Assembly: GCA_017307285.1 (NCBI GenBank)
Contig: JAFKFI010000018.1
Span: forward strand, 1-32,257
Direction: 5' to 3'
DNA length: 32,257 bases
Source: Alphaproteobacteria bacterium
GTDB lineage: Bacteria > Pseudomonadota > Alphaproteobacteria > Acetobacterales > Acetobacteraceae
The notes under the pieces: model-generated
Database searches by the model: none
What the model saw: only the letters and a program-made list of their open reading frames with translations
Told to the model about the DNA's origin: nothing
Program-made: the position numbers and the translations under genes
Shown here: in pieces, positions 9,854-17,587 of the stretch
Layout: each line of letters starts with the position of its first letter
Numbering within the stretch: position 1 is the first letter of the stretch

Positions 9854-11104
9854 ATGACCGGCACTCCCGGTTCCCCCTTCCGGGTGGCGATCTGTTCCGG
9901 CGTGTACGTCGACAATGACGGCATTTCCGGCACCATTGCCTGCAAGCTGGCGCTGTTTGAGCGCCTGCGGCGAAACGGCGTGCCAGTCGAGGCGACTGTC
10001 TATTGTCACGGGACCGATCGACCGGGACCGCGCGTGACGGCGCGGGCCAACGTCGCTGATTTGTTGCTACAGCCGGGCTTCCTGTCCGCCGATCTCTACT
10101 GCTTCGAGTTCGGCGTGCAGAACGACGTGTTCGACACAATCTTCATATTGCCCCCGGAGGCTGCCAAGCTTGGCATCTATCATAACGTCACGCCGCTGGA
10201 GCTTGTCAGCGATGCACAGCGGCCGGTGGTGCTGCGGTCCCTTGCACAACGATACAATCTGTTCGAGACGCATCACGTCGTCTGCGTGAGCGAATTCAAC
10301 AGGCGCAATCTGCTGGAAATCGAATTTCCCCCCGAGCGCATGAGCGTCGTGCCAGCTCCGACTCCCGCCGAGCACCTGATACGCCTGCCAAACAAGCTCG
10401 ACCGTCGCAAGCCGGGCGCGGTCGAGTTCCTGTTCGTCGGCCGCTTCGTACGCGCGAAGGGTGTCGTGGAGTTGCTCGACGCCGCCGACCGGATTGCCGC
10501 CGAGAGCGGTCCCGAGTTTCGGCTGAGCATGGTCTTCAACCGCTCTTTCTCCGACCGGCTTCTGCTCGACTGGCTCGATGAGCGGTTGCGGCGCGGTCCA
10601 GCCCGACCCTGGTTGCGGGTGCTGCCGGACGCCACCGATGCCGAACTCACGGCTCAATACGCCGCCGCCGACTGCTTCGTGATCCCATCGCATCATGAGG
10701 GATTCTGCACGCCGGTGATCGAGGCGCTGTCGGCCGGCTGTCACGTGATCGCCGCCGAGGCGGGGAACCTGCCGTTCATCCTCGACGGGCTCGGCAAGCT
10801 GTTCCCGGTGCGTGACTCGGGCGCCATTGCCGACGCGATGCGCGGCGTGCTGCGCGAGCTGCACGACGCGCGAGCAGCCGGACGGGCGCCGGTGCTCGAC
10901 ACCGATCGAGGCCGGATGCCCGTCGAGGCGTGGGCGAAAGCGGTGGACGTCCACCTGCGAGGCTTCACCCAGGAGGTGTTCGAGATCGGCTTCGCCGCCA
11001 GTCTTCGTGCCTCTCTCACGGCCGCCGGCAGGGAGATCCCGGAGTGGCTGCGGCCGGGAAAGTTCGAGGCGCTGGCCGGGATCGATCCGGCGGCGGCCGC
11101 TTAG
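9854..11104 (+). CDS. Glycosyltransferase family 4 protein
   Basis: A 416-residue GT-B enzyme when started at ATG 9854. The N-terminal Rossmann-like half holds VAICSGVYVDNDGISGTIACKLALFERLR and YHNVTPLELVSD. The C-terminal donor-binding half holds FLFVGRFVRAKGVVELLDAA, the AADCFVIPSHHEGF loop, and the E-x7-E motif in EGFCTPVIEALSAGC near residue 281. It lacks a signal peptide. The donor is unknown; nucleotide sugars are typical for the family. It is the last gene of the 7176-11104 glycan unit and ends nine bases before the convergent DUF3297 gene. A longer frame from 9824 is possible but would overlap the coiled-coil gene. Confidence 0.9.
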   Translation: MTGTPGSPFRVAICSGVYVDNDGISGTIACKLALFERLRRNGVPVEATVYCHGTDRPGPRVTARANVADLLLQPGFLSADLYCFEFGVQNDVFDTIFILPPEAAKLGIYHNVTPLELVSDAQRPVVLRSLAQRYNLFETHHVVCVSEFNRRNLLEIEFPPERMSVVPAPTPAEHLIRLPNKLDRRKPGAVEFLFVGRFVRAKGVVELLDAADRIAAESGPEFRLSMVFNRSFSDRLLLDWLDERLRRGPARPWLRVLPDATDAELTAQYAAADCFVIPSHHEGFCTPVIEALSAGCHVIAAEAGNLPFILDGLGKLFPVRDSGAIADAMRGVLRELHDARAAGRAPVLDTDRGRMPVEAWAKAVDVHLRGFTQEVFEIGFAASLRASLTAAGREIPEWLRPGKFEALAGIDPAAAA

Positions 11105-11113
11105 GCGACAGCC

Positions 11114-11368
11114 TCAGCCCGCCGAGCCCTCCTCGTCACGAAAATACGGCTCGACCGGGCCACGCAAGGTCATCGTGAGCGGGTTGCCACGCCGATCCAC
11201 GCTCTTGCCGAGCGCGACGCGAATCCAGCCCTCGCTCACGCAGTATTCCTCGACGTTGGTCTTCTCCGTCCCCTTGAACCGAATACCCACGCCGCGCGCG
11301 AGCAGCGCCTCGTCGTAGTACGGGCTTCTCGGGTCGTTGGAGAGGCGGTCGGGCGGGGTGTCGGTCAT
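11114..11368 (-). CDS. DUF3297 family protein
   Basis: An 84-residue protein of the DUF3297 family, common in proteobacteria and of unknown function. Typical features are the opening PPDRLSNDPRSPYYDEALLARGVGIRFKG, then KTNVEEYCVSEGWIRVALGKSVDRRGNPLTM, and the acidic C-terminus VEPYFRDEE. It is small, soluble and highly charged. GGAAGG lies about eight bases before the ATG at 11368. It is a single gene between the convergent glycosyltransferase and the LivF gene 60 bases away. Confidence 0.88.
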   Translation of the reverse strand: MTDTPPDRLSNDPRSPYYDEALLARGVGIRFKGTEKTNVEEYCVSEGWIRVALGKSVDRRGNPLTMTLRGPVEPYFRDEEGSAG

Positions 11369-11431
11369 CGGATCAGCCTTCCGTCACGGATCGCGCGTCA
11401 TAGCCACGCCGCCCGGCGATGCCAAATCCAC

Positions 11432-12187
11432 TCAGCCGTGCAGGGCGGTCGCAACGTGCTGGCCGAAATAGGCCCGCTCCAGGCGCTCCGGCAAATCCGC
11501 CTCCCCGGCCCCCGCCTCCAGCACCACCTGGCCGCGCGCCAGTGCATACACGCGGTCGGCCAAGGCCAGCGTCTTGCCAATGAGCTGCTCGACCAGCAGC
11601 ACGGAAACACCAGACTCGCGCAGCCGGGCAGCGACCGCGAGCACGCGGTCGACCAGCACCGGGGAGAGGCCGGCCGAGGGCTCGTCCAGCATCAACAGGC
11701 GGGGCCGGCGGACCAGGCCTTGGGCGACGACGAGCATCTGCTGCTGACCGCCGGACAGGGCGCCGCCTCGGTCCGCGCGCTTGGCCGCGAGCTCGGGAAA
11801 GTGGGACAGCGCCTCCTGAACGCGAGCCGATCGCTCGCCGCGCGGCAGGTCGTAGCCGGCGAGCAGCAGATTGTCCCAGACCGAGAGCTGGGTGAACACA
11901 CGGTGGCCCTCGATGACGTGGACCAGCCCGGCGCGCGCGGTCTCGCGCGGGCCGGCGGCGCGCAGGTCACGTCCCTCGAAGCGCAGTTGGCCCGCCCCCA
12001 CCGGCAGCAAGCCGGAGATGGCGCGCAGCAGGGTGGTCTTACCGGCACCGTTCGGGCCGAGCAGCGCCACCACCTCGCCCGCCCGGACGGTCAGCGAGAC
12101 GCCGTGCAGCACGCCGATCTTGCCGTAGCCCGCGGCGAGATCGCGGACTTCGAGGAGGGCTGGCTCTCTATCCGCCGAGATAGGCAC
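11432..12187 (-). CDS. livF: Branched-chain amino acid ABC transporter ATP-binding protein (LivF type), set 1
   Basis: A 251-residue nucleotide-binding subunit of a Liv/HAAT-type importer. Walker A is LLGPNGAGKTTLLRA, the signature is LSGGQQQMLVVAQGL, and Walker B with its following Glu is RLLMLDEPSAGLSP. The H-loop region is VSVLLVEQLIGKTLALAD: the position usually held by His reads Gln, as in most LivF proteins. LivF pairs with LivG as a heterodimer on the cytoplasmic side. It overlaps the LivM-LivG gene by 20 bases and is last in its operon. The real substrate depends on the binding protein and may be amino acids, amides or aromatic acids. Confidence 0.92.
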   Translation of the reverse strand: MPISADREPALLEVRDLAAGYGKIGVLHGVSLTVRAGEVVALLGPNGAGKTTLLRAISGLLPVGAGQLRFEGRDLRAAGPRETARAGLVHVIEGHRVFTQLSVWDNLLLAGYDLPRGERSARVQEALSHFPELAAKRADRGGALSGGQQQMLVVAQGLVRRPRLLMLDEPSAGLSPVLVDRVLAVAARLRESGVSVLLVEQLIGKTLALADRVYALARGQVVLEAGAGEADLPERLERAYFGQHVATALHG

Positions 12188-13910
12188 TGACCACCTCCTG
12201 ATGCGCGCGGATGTCGGCCGGGGTGCCGGCGGCGAGCTCGCGGCCGAGGTTCAGCACCGTGACATGGTCGCAGATGTCGAAGATCAGGTCGGCGTGGTGC
12301 TCGACCAGCAGCACGCCGGTGCCGCGCGCGGCGATGGCGGCGATCAGCTCGCCCAGGCGGCGGATCTCGTCGGGCGAGAGGCCCGCGGCGGGCTCGTCGA
12401 GCAGCAGGAAGGCGGGGCGCAGCATCAGCGCGCGAGCGATCTCCATGAAGCGCAGCTCGCTGTGCTGCAGCCGGTCGGCGCGCGCCTCGGCCAATGACTC
12501 GAGGCCCACCGTGCGCAGGGCCAGCATTGCCGCGTCGCGCAGCACACGCTCGTCGCGGCGATGACGCGGCAAGGATACGAGGGTCTCGCCGAAGGTGGCG
12601 CGGCCCTCGATGGTGCCGCCGATCATCACGTTCTCCAGCAGGCTCGCCTCGCCGATCAGCCTTGGGGTCTGGAACGTGCGGGCGATGCCAAGACGCGCAC
12701 GGGTCTGCGGCATCCCGGCGGGAAGCGGATGCGCACCGAGGCGCAAGCTGCCCGTATCGGGGCGGTTGAAGCCGCTGATGACGTTGAGCGTGGTGGTCTT
12801 GCCCGAGCCGTTCGGGCCGATGAGGCCGTGCACCTCGCCCGGCCTGATGACGAGATCGAGCCCGTCGATCGCGCGCACCGCGCCGAAGCCGAGGGCCACG
12901 CCGGCGAGACGGATCGACGCCTCGGCGGTGGTGTGATTGAGGAATTCGCCGAGTAGCGCCGGACGCGGCACGATGGCGCGGTTGCTCTCCAGCGGCTTTC
13001 TCCCCCGGAAATCAAGCAAGTTGGCGATGCCGCCCGGCATGACGAGCACGATGACGCCGAGAAGCGCCGCGTAGAGAAAGGTGGACCATGCGACCAGCGG
13101 AGCAGCGAACTCGGGCAGAACAGTGAGCAGAATCGTGCCGAGCAGCGGGCCGATGATGGAGCCGCGTCCGCCGATCAGGATGGCGATGAAGAACAGCACC
13201 GAGAGGTCGAAAGTGAAGGCGTCGGGCGTGATGTAGGATTGCAGCGTCGCGAACAGCCCGCCCGCGACCCCGGCCGTGGCACCGGCGAAGAGGAAGACGG
13301 TAACGAGCAGCGCGGGCTTGGAGATGCCCGTCGCCTCCGCCGCCACCTCGGCGTCGCGGATCGCCACCAGGGCGCGGCCGAAGCGGCTGTCGCCTACGTT
13401 GACCGTCATCCAGGTGCAGAGCGCCGCGGCGACGGCGCAGAGCGCGTAGAACCCCCAGGCGGTGTCGAACGGCGCGGGAAAGGCGGGACCGGAAACGCCG
13501 ATGCCGCCGCCGGTGACGCTCTCCCAGGCCAGCGCCACCTGGGTGACGATGGTGGCGAAGCCGAGCGTCGCCATCGCGAAATAGAAAGTCCGCAACCGCA
13601 GCGCCGGCAGGCCGACGACGACACCCGACACTGCGCCGAGCCCGGCCGCCGCAGCGAGTGCCATGTAGATCGGCCACGCCGCGCTCGCGACCAGCACGGA
13701 GGCGGTGTACGCACCCACCGTGAGCAAGGCGACCCAGCCGATGGCGAGCTGGCCGCCGAACCCGACGACGAGGTTAAGCCCGGCGACCAAGACCCAGTAG
13801 ATCGCCGCCCGCGTGCCGATTACCGCCCAGTAGTCGTTGCCGGTAAACGGCAGTGCGATGGCCAGGGCGGCGACCGGCAGGAACGGGACGAGCGCGCGCA
13901 AGCCGGTCAA
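12168..13910 (-). CDS. Fused LivM permease - LivG ATPase, set 1
   Basis: A 580-residue fusion. Residues 1 to about 315 are the LivM-type permease with several hydrophobic helices and the conserved patch LNLVVGFGGQLAIGWVALLTVGAY; also GGRGSIIGPLLGTILL near its end. Residues from about 333 form a LivG ATPase with Walker A GPNGSGKTTT (about 363), Walker B FLLLDEPAAGLSP (about 490) and H-loop VLLVEHH (about 535). The ABC signature reads LQHSELRFMEIARAL, far from the LSGGQ consensus and unlike the set 2 copy (LALGQQR). It overlaps livH by four bases and livF by 20. Fusions of this kind are known in Liv systems, so the fusion itself is not rare. Confidence 0.92.
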   Translation of the reverse strand: MTGLRALVPFLPVAALAIALPFTGNDYWAVIGTRAAIYWVLVAGLNLVVGFGGQLAIGWVALLTVGAYTASVLVASAAWPIYMALAAAAGLGAVSGVVVGLPALRLRTFYFAMATLGFATIVTQVALAWESVTGGGIGVSGPAFPAPFDTAWGFYALCAVAAALCTWMTVNVGDSRFGRALVAIRDAEVAAEATGISKPALLVTVFLFAGATAGVAGGLFATLQSYITPDAFTFDLSVLFFIAILIGGRGSIIGPLLGTILLTVLPEFAAPLVAWSTFLYAALLGVIVLVMPGGIANLLDFRGRKPLESNRAIVPRPALLGEFLNHTTAEASIRLAGVALGFGAVRAIDGLDLVIRPGEVHGLIGPNGSGKTTTLNVISGFNRPDTGSLRLGAHPLPAGMPQTRARLGIARTFQTPRLIGEASLLENVMIGGTIEGRATFGETLVSLPRHRRDERVLRDAAMLALRTVGLESLAEARADRLQHSELRFMEIARALMLRPAFLLLDEPAAGLSPDEIRRLGELIAAIAARGTGVLLVEHHADLIFDICDHVTVLNLGRELAAGTPADIRAHQEVVSAYLGG

Positions 13911-14767
13911 ACCCGACGCGCCTGCTGCGGGCCGAACAGGCCCGAGGGCGCGGCGAGCAGCACGACGATGAACACGACGAACACCGCGACCGAGGCGAAC
14001 ACGCCGCCCACGGTGAAGTTGGCCGCCTGCTGGAACACGCCGAGCGCCAACCCGCCGACCACCGCCCCGCGACTGTTGCCCAAGCCGCCGAGCGCCACCG
14101 GGACGAACCCATAGAAATTCAGCACGCCACCATTGGCGAAATTGGCCAGCAACAGCTCGCCGCCGGCAAAGCCCGCCAGCCCGCCGATCACGCCGGCCAA
14201 GGCGAAGCTCGCGATACGCAGATTACGCTCGGGTAGGCCGAGCGCCCGGGCAGCGAAATTGTCCTCGGCGATGGCGAGGAAGGCGCGGCCGACCAGAGTG
14301 CGGCGGTAGAGCAATTCGAGCCCGACGATAACCGCCGCGCAGGCAAGCAGCGGCAGCCAGAATTTTTCGTCGAACGGCCCGCCCGAGCCGATGCCGAACA
14401 GACGGGGAAACGGCTGCGGCTCGGTGCTCCACTCTATCGCGGTGAATTGCTGGATCATCAGCGCGAAGGCGAGAGTGGAGAGCACGTAGAGATGCTGCTC
14501 CAGCCGACCCAGCACCGGGCGGACGGCGACGATCTCGGTGATGACCCCCACCAGCGCGCACGCGGCCAGCGTGAGCGCGAAGCCGACGACGCCCGGCAGG
14601 CCGAGGCGGCTGATGAACAGAGCGCCAAACACGCCGCCCAGCATCCCGAGTTGGCCGGCGGTGAAGCTCATCACCCGCGAGGCAGAGAACATCACGTTGT
14701 AGGTGACGCCGATCAGCGCGTACACCGCGCCGACCGCGAGGCCGGAGGCCAGGATCGCGCTCAGCAT
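13907..14767 (-). CDS. livH: Branched-chain amino acid ABC transporter permease (LivH type), set 1
   Basis: A 286-residue inner-membrane permease. Typical LivH blocks are SGLAVGAVYALIGVTYNVMFSASRVMSFTAGQLGMLGG at the N-terminus, RRTLVGRAFLAIAEDNFAARALGL in the middle (the loop that contacts the ATPases), and GFVPVALGGLGNSRGAVVGGLALG near the C-terminus. Start taken at 14767 (MLSAILASG) since LivH proteins begin there; a longer frame to 15052 is the binding-protein gene in another frame. The start overlaps the end of the binding-protein gene by seven bases, and the stop overlaps LivM-LivG by four, so translation is likely coupled. Confidence 0.92.
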   Translation of the reverse strand: MLSAILASGLAVGAVYALIGVTYNVMFSASRVMSFTAGQLGMLGGVFGALFISRLGLPGVVGFALTLAACALVGVITEIVAVRPVLGRLEQHLYVLSTLAFALMIQQFTAIEWSTEPQPFPRLFGIGSGGPFDEKFWLPLLACAAVIVGLELLYRRTLVGRAFLAIAEDNFAARALGLPERNLRIASFALAGVIGGLAGFAGGELLLANFANGGVLNFYGFVPVALGGLGNSRGAVVGGLALGVFQQAANFTVGGVFASVAVFVVFIVVLLAAPSGLFGPQQARRV

Positions 14768-15999
14768 GGGCGTAGCAGGCAAGTCGGAGCGCGCCCCCTC
14801 CCCCAACCCTTGGTCTGCTCTTCGCAGCCCAAGCCCACAAGGTCGCGCTGCGAGTTGGCGGCCGACATCACCACCTCGTCTGTCGGGTAGCCGTTGTGCT
14901 GCGTCGGGCTGAAGCGGTAGTTGCCGAACAGGCCGGGATACGGGTCGAGCTTGTTCCACGCGCCGATCAGCGCCTCGGGCGCGGTGGAACCGGTCTCGGC
15001 TACGGCGCGGGTGATGACGTTCACCGCGTCGACTGCGCAGAGCACCCACCACAGGGACGTATCCGCCAGCTCGATCTTGCCCTTGATCTTGTCGACGAAT
15101 TCCTGCGAACGCGCGGGCAGCTTGCCGTCCGCGCCGTAGCTGCAGCTGCGGTAGCCGACCATGTAGACGTTTTCCCAGTTAGCCGGCTTGTCGACCAGCT
15201 TGCCCACCTCGCCGGTGCCCAGCGCGGGATGGCCGATGATCGGCACGTCCCACTTGATCGCCGCGCGGGCGTTCATCAGGCGAGAATTGAGCCCGGTGGT
15301 GACGCTCCAGATCACCAGCGCCTTGGCACCCGAATCGCGCATCCGCAGCATGTCGGGCGTGACGTCCGAGGTATTGGGGTCGATCGTCGCCTGATAGACG
15401 ACGTTGGCGCCGTCCTTCTTGAAGTTCGCCACGCTGTCCTTGACCGCGCTGGTGCCGTAGCCGGTGGAATCGCCGATCACCGCCACATCCTTCGCCCTGA
15501 CGATGTCGAGCGTGTAGTGGCGCACCGCGTCGTCCCATTGCGTGTTGGACGGGGCGAGACGGAAGGCGTTAGGGTATTTCTCGGGGTCGATCAGCGAATT
15601 GACCACGCAAGGATGCAGGTCCGGCATTTTCTGCCGCGCCATGATCGGCGTGGTGGCCAGCGCCTCGCCGGAATTGCCCGGCCCCCACATGGCATGGACC
15701 TTCTGGCGGCTGATGAGCTCCTGCGTCGCGTTGACCGCCTTGGTCGGATCGCCCTGCGTGTCGCGCACGATGATCTCGACGTGCCGGCCCTTCACGCCGC
15801 CCGCGCCGTTGACCTCGGCCAGCGCCCATTTCATGCCGCGATCGAACCCGACGCCGGGTGCCGCCAGCGGCCCGGTGAGCGAGCCGAGCCAGCCGATGCG
15901 GATCGGCTCCGATTGCGCAATGGCCGGACGGGCAAGTGCCATCGCCGCCGCCGCGCCCGCCGTGCCGAGCGCGAAGCCGCGCCGCGTGAGTGTCATCAT
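14761..15999 (-). CDS. Liv-type ABC transporter substrate-binding protein, set 1, Tat-exported
   Basis: A 412-residue periplasmic binding protein of the Leu/Ile/Val receptor fold. It opens with a Tat signal, TLTRRGFALGTAGAAAAMALARPAIA, cleaved probably after AIA. The mature part begins EPIRIGWLGSLTGPLAAPG, typical for the family, followed by GGVKGRHVEIIVRDTQGDPTKAVNATQELI. Pocket residues cannot be assigned to a ligand. ATG 15999 (or 15996) has GGGAGG at 16006-16011 at a good distance. An inverted repeat (16010-16024) abuts that ribosome site. First gene of the minus-strand transporter operon. The Trp-rich, aromatic C-terminal half hints at a ligand other than plain Leu, but this is weak inference. 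Confidence 0.92.
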   Translation of the reverse strand: MMTLTRRGFALGTAGAAAAMALARPAIAQSEPIRIGWLGSLTGPLAAPGVGFDRGMKWALAEVNGAGGVKGRHVEIIVRDTQGDPTKAVNATQELISRQKVHAMWGPGNSGEALATTPIMARQKMPDLHPCVVNSLIDPEKYPNAFRLAPSNTQWDDAVRHYTLDIVRAKDVAVIGDSTGYGTSAVKDSVANFKKDGANVVYQATIDPNTSDVTPDMLRMRDSGAKALVIWSVTTGLNSRLMNARAAIKWDVPIIGHPALGTGEVGKLVDKPANWENVYMVGYRSCSYGADGKLPARSQEFVDKIKGKIELADTSLWWVLCAVDAVNVITRAVAETGSTAPEALIGAWNKLDPYPGLFGNYRFSPTQHNGYPTDEVVMSAANSQRDLVGLGCEEQTKGWGRGRAPTCLLRPC

Positions 16000-16009
16000 G
16001 CCGTTCCTC

Positions 16010-16024
16010 CCGTCCAAGGGACGG
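16010..16024 (-). promoter_or_regulatory. Hairpin abutting the ribosome site of binding protein 1
   Basis: CCGTCC at 16010-16015 and GGACGG at 16019-16024 form a perfect six-base stem with loop AAG. In the mRNA (minus strand) the 3' arm runs into GGGAGG, the ribosome site of the gene that starts at 15999, sharing its first two bases. Confidence 0.4.
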
Positions 16025-16158
16025 AAAGATACAGTCGAGCCTCGGTCAGGCAAGCGACGCCGCTATTCGGACATTACTCGAGCGTGGAAAATATCGTAAA
16101 CCGAAGTTTATCCCGCTGTTAGGAATGGGTCACAACCCGCCCGACGGCGCCGACGTTT

Positions 16159-16188
16159 GCGGATGGAGGCTGCACGGCGCCTCTCCGC
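16159..16188 (+). promoter_or_regulatory. Hairpin in the leader of the PRC-barrel gene
   Basis: GCGGA (16159-16163) and GAGGC (16166-16170) pair with GCCTC (16179-16183) and TCCGC (16184-16188): ten base pairs with a two-base bulge and an eight-base loop. It ends 26 bases before ATG 16215 and does not cover the ribosome site at 16202-16206. Confidence 0.35.
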
Positions 16189-16214
16189 ACATCCAGCAAC
16201 AGGGAGACTTCACC

Positions 16215-16664
16215 ATGCGTACGCCGACTTTCGCCGCCATCGCTCTCGCCGCGAGCATGGCCGCGCTGCCGCTCGTTCCGGCTTGCGCCGCCAGCCCGCA
16301 AGTGGGTGCGACGGCGACCGAGCCCGCCAACGTCGCCCATCCCTCCGGCGCGACCGCCACGTCGGAGCAGAATCCGCTGCTGACCGATAGCGGCGCGGTG
16401 CGCGCCGGCAAGCTGATCGGCACCGACGTTTACAACAACAAGGACCAGAAGCTTGGCACGGTCGATGGCGTGGTGATCGGTACCAACGGCCAGCCGCAGG
16501 TGATCGTCTCGCATGACGGCAAGCTGTATCCGGTGGCCTGGAACGAGATGAAATTCGGCGACGCCAAGAAGAATGGCGACAACAAGGCGATGATCCCGAA
16601 CATGACCAAGGATCAATTCGGTCAGATGAAGGAATTCCACTACAACGCGCGCCAGACCGGCTGA
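16215..16664 (+). CDS. Periplasmic PRC-barrel domain protein
   Basis: A 149-residue exported protein. Residues 1-25 form a Sec signal peptide (FAAIALAASMAALPLVPACAAS). A low-complexity Ala/Thr/Pro linker follows to about residue 60. The PRC-barrel-like part begins at AGKLIGTDVYNNKDQKLGTVDGVVIGTNGQPQVIVS and continues through GKLYPVAWNEMKF. Such proteins in alphaproteobacteria are often small stress- or envelope-linked beta-barrel proteins without known ligands. ATG 16215 is preceded by GGGAG at 16202-16206 with good spacing. It is divergent from the binding-protein operon, with an AT-rich patch around 16086-16118 between them. Confidence 0.87.
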   Translation: MRTPTFAAIALAASMAALPLVPACAASPQVGATATEPANVAHPSGATATSEQNPLLTDSGAVRAGKLIGTDVYNNKDQKLGTVDGVVIGTNGQPQVIVSHDGKLYPVAWNEMKFGDAKKNGDNKAMIPNMTKDQFGQMKEFHYNARQTG

Positions 16665-16666
16665 CC

Positions 16667-16679
16667 GTAGCCGCGCTAC
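16667..16679. other. Short inverted repeat after the PRC-barrel gene
   Basis: GTAGC and GCTAC with loop CGC stand two bases after the stop codon. There is no T-run. It may be a weak terminator or mRNA 3'-end stabiliser. Confidence 0.25.
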
Positions 16680-16713
16680 CCGAGCCGTCGCATTCCGCCA
16701 GAAATGTGGCATT

Positions 16714-16738
16714 CTCCCGCCGGCCGCAACGGCGGGGG
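16714..16738 (+). promoter_or_regulatory. Hairpin containing the aldolase ribosome site in its 3' arm
   Basis: CCCGCCG (16716-16722) pairs with CGGCGGG (16730-16736); C16714 and T16715 extend the stem by pairing with G38 and G37. The loop is GCCGCAA. The 3' arm includes the G-run that serves as ribosome site for ATG 16746. Confidence 0.42.
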
Positions 16739-16745
16739 AAGCGGA

Positions 16746-17519
16746 ATGGTGGGTCCGGCGGTAGTGAACCAGATGCGCGCGAAGCTTGCCGCGGGCGAGG
16801 TTGTGACCGCTTTCATGGTGACGATGCCGAGCGTCGCGATGGCGCAGGTGTTGGCGGCGAGCGGGGTGGATTGCCTCATCATCGACATGGAGCACGGGCC
16901 GATCGACCTCACCACGGTCCACGCGATGGTCGCCGCGACCCAGGACACCCAGGCAACGCCGATCGTGCGTATCCCGTGGACCGAGCACTGGCTGGCCAAG
17001 CCGGTGCTCGATACCGGAGCAATGGGCATCAATTTCCCGATGATCTCGACGCCGGAGATGGCTCGCGCCGCGGTCGCGGCCTTGCGCTACCCGCCGGAGG
17101 GGGTGCGGGGCTCGGCGCCATCCTACGCGGCGCTGCGCTGGGGGCTGTCGCCGCCGGAGTACATCAAGCGGGCCAACCGGGAAATCCTCAACGTCATCAC
17201 CATCGAGGACCCGGACGCCGTGCGGAACCTCGACGCGATCCTTGTCGTGCCGGGCATCGACGCGGTGGCGATTGCCTCGTTTGACCTTTCGATGAGCCTC
17301 GGCGTGCCAGGCCAGTTCGATCATCCGGACGTCCGCGCACTGGTCGCCGAGGCGGAGGCCAAGGTGCTGCGCTCCGGCATCCCGATGGGCGGCGTCGCGC
17401 TCACACCCGAAGCGGCTCGCGCGAAGCGGGCGGCAGGCTACCGGATGCTGCTGGTGGGGTTCGACGTGCAGATGGTCGACGGCGCGGCGCGGGCCGCCGT
17501 TGCCTCCGCCCAAGGGTGA
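16746..17519 (+). CDS. HpcH/HpaI family aldolase (2-oxo-3-deoxy acid aldolase type)
   Basis: A 257-residue TIM-barrel class II aldolase. Relatives cleave 4-hydroxy-2-oxo acids to pyruvate and an aldehyde, e.g. the end step of homoprotocatechuate breakdown. Visible marks are GVDCLIIDMEHGPID (about residues 41-55), TPIVRIPWTE, the substrate-loop GAMGINFPMISTPEMARAAVAALRYPPEGVRG, the metal ligand Glu in NVITIEDPDAVRNLD and Asp in VAIASFDLSMSLG. The Gln commonly found two residues before the metal Glu reads Thr here. ATG 16746 chosen; the upstream ATG at 16704 has no ribosome site. It stands alone between the PRC gene and the second transporter set. Natural substrate unknown. Confidence 0.88.
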   Translation: MVGPAVVNQMRAKLAAGEVVTAFMVTMPSVAMAQVLAASGVDCLIIDMEHGPIDLTTVHAMVAATQDTQATPIVRIPWTEHWLAKPVLDTGAMGINFPMISTPEMARAAVAALRYPPEGVRGSAPSYAALRWGLSPPEYIKRANREILNVITIEDPDAVRNLDAILVVPGIDAVAIASFDLSMSLGVPGQFDHPDVRALVAEAEAKVLRSGIPMGGVALTPEAARAKRAAGYRMLLVGFDVQMVDGAARAAVASAQG

Positions 17520-17531
17520 TTGCCGGCTTTC

Positions 17532-17561
17532 TTGACAGGTTTTCCCGCCGCCCCCTACACC
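17532..17561 (+). promoter_or_regulatory. Candidate promoter of transporter set 2
   Basis: A perfect TTGACA lies at 17532-17537, just after the aldolase stop. TACACC at 17556-17561 (18-base spacing) or CTACAC at 17555-17560 (17-base spacing) may be the -10. The -35 is strong; the -10 is poor. Confidence 0.4.
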
Positions 17562-17577
17562 CGAGGCTATCCTCGGG
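17560..17577 (+). promoter_or_regulatory. Perfect hairpin overlapping the ribosome site of binding protein 2
   Basis: CCCGAGG (17560-17566), loop CTAT, CCTCGGG (17571-17577): a perfect seven-base stem with a tetraloop. Its 3' arm supplies the first three G of GGGAGG (17575-17580), the ribosome site eight bases before ATG 17588. Confidence 0.5.
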
Positions 17578-17587
17578 AGGAACCGCC

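Noticed and set aside
12168-13910. LivM-LivG fusion as a novel architecture
   Set aside because: Permease-ATPase fusions of this type are known in Liv-type systems; only the signature variant and the damaged second copy are worth following.
14896-16122. A 408-residue plus-strand open frame opposite binding protein 1
   Set aside because: Shadow frame; the minus-strand gene has signal peptide, ribosome site and family motifs.
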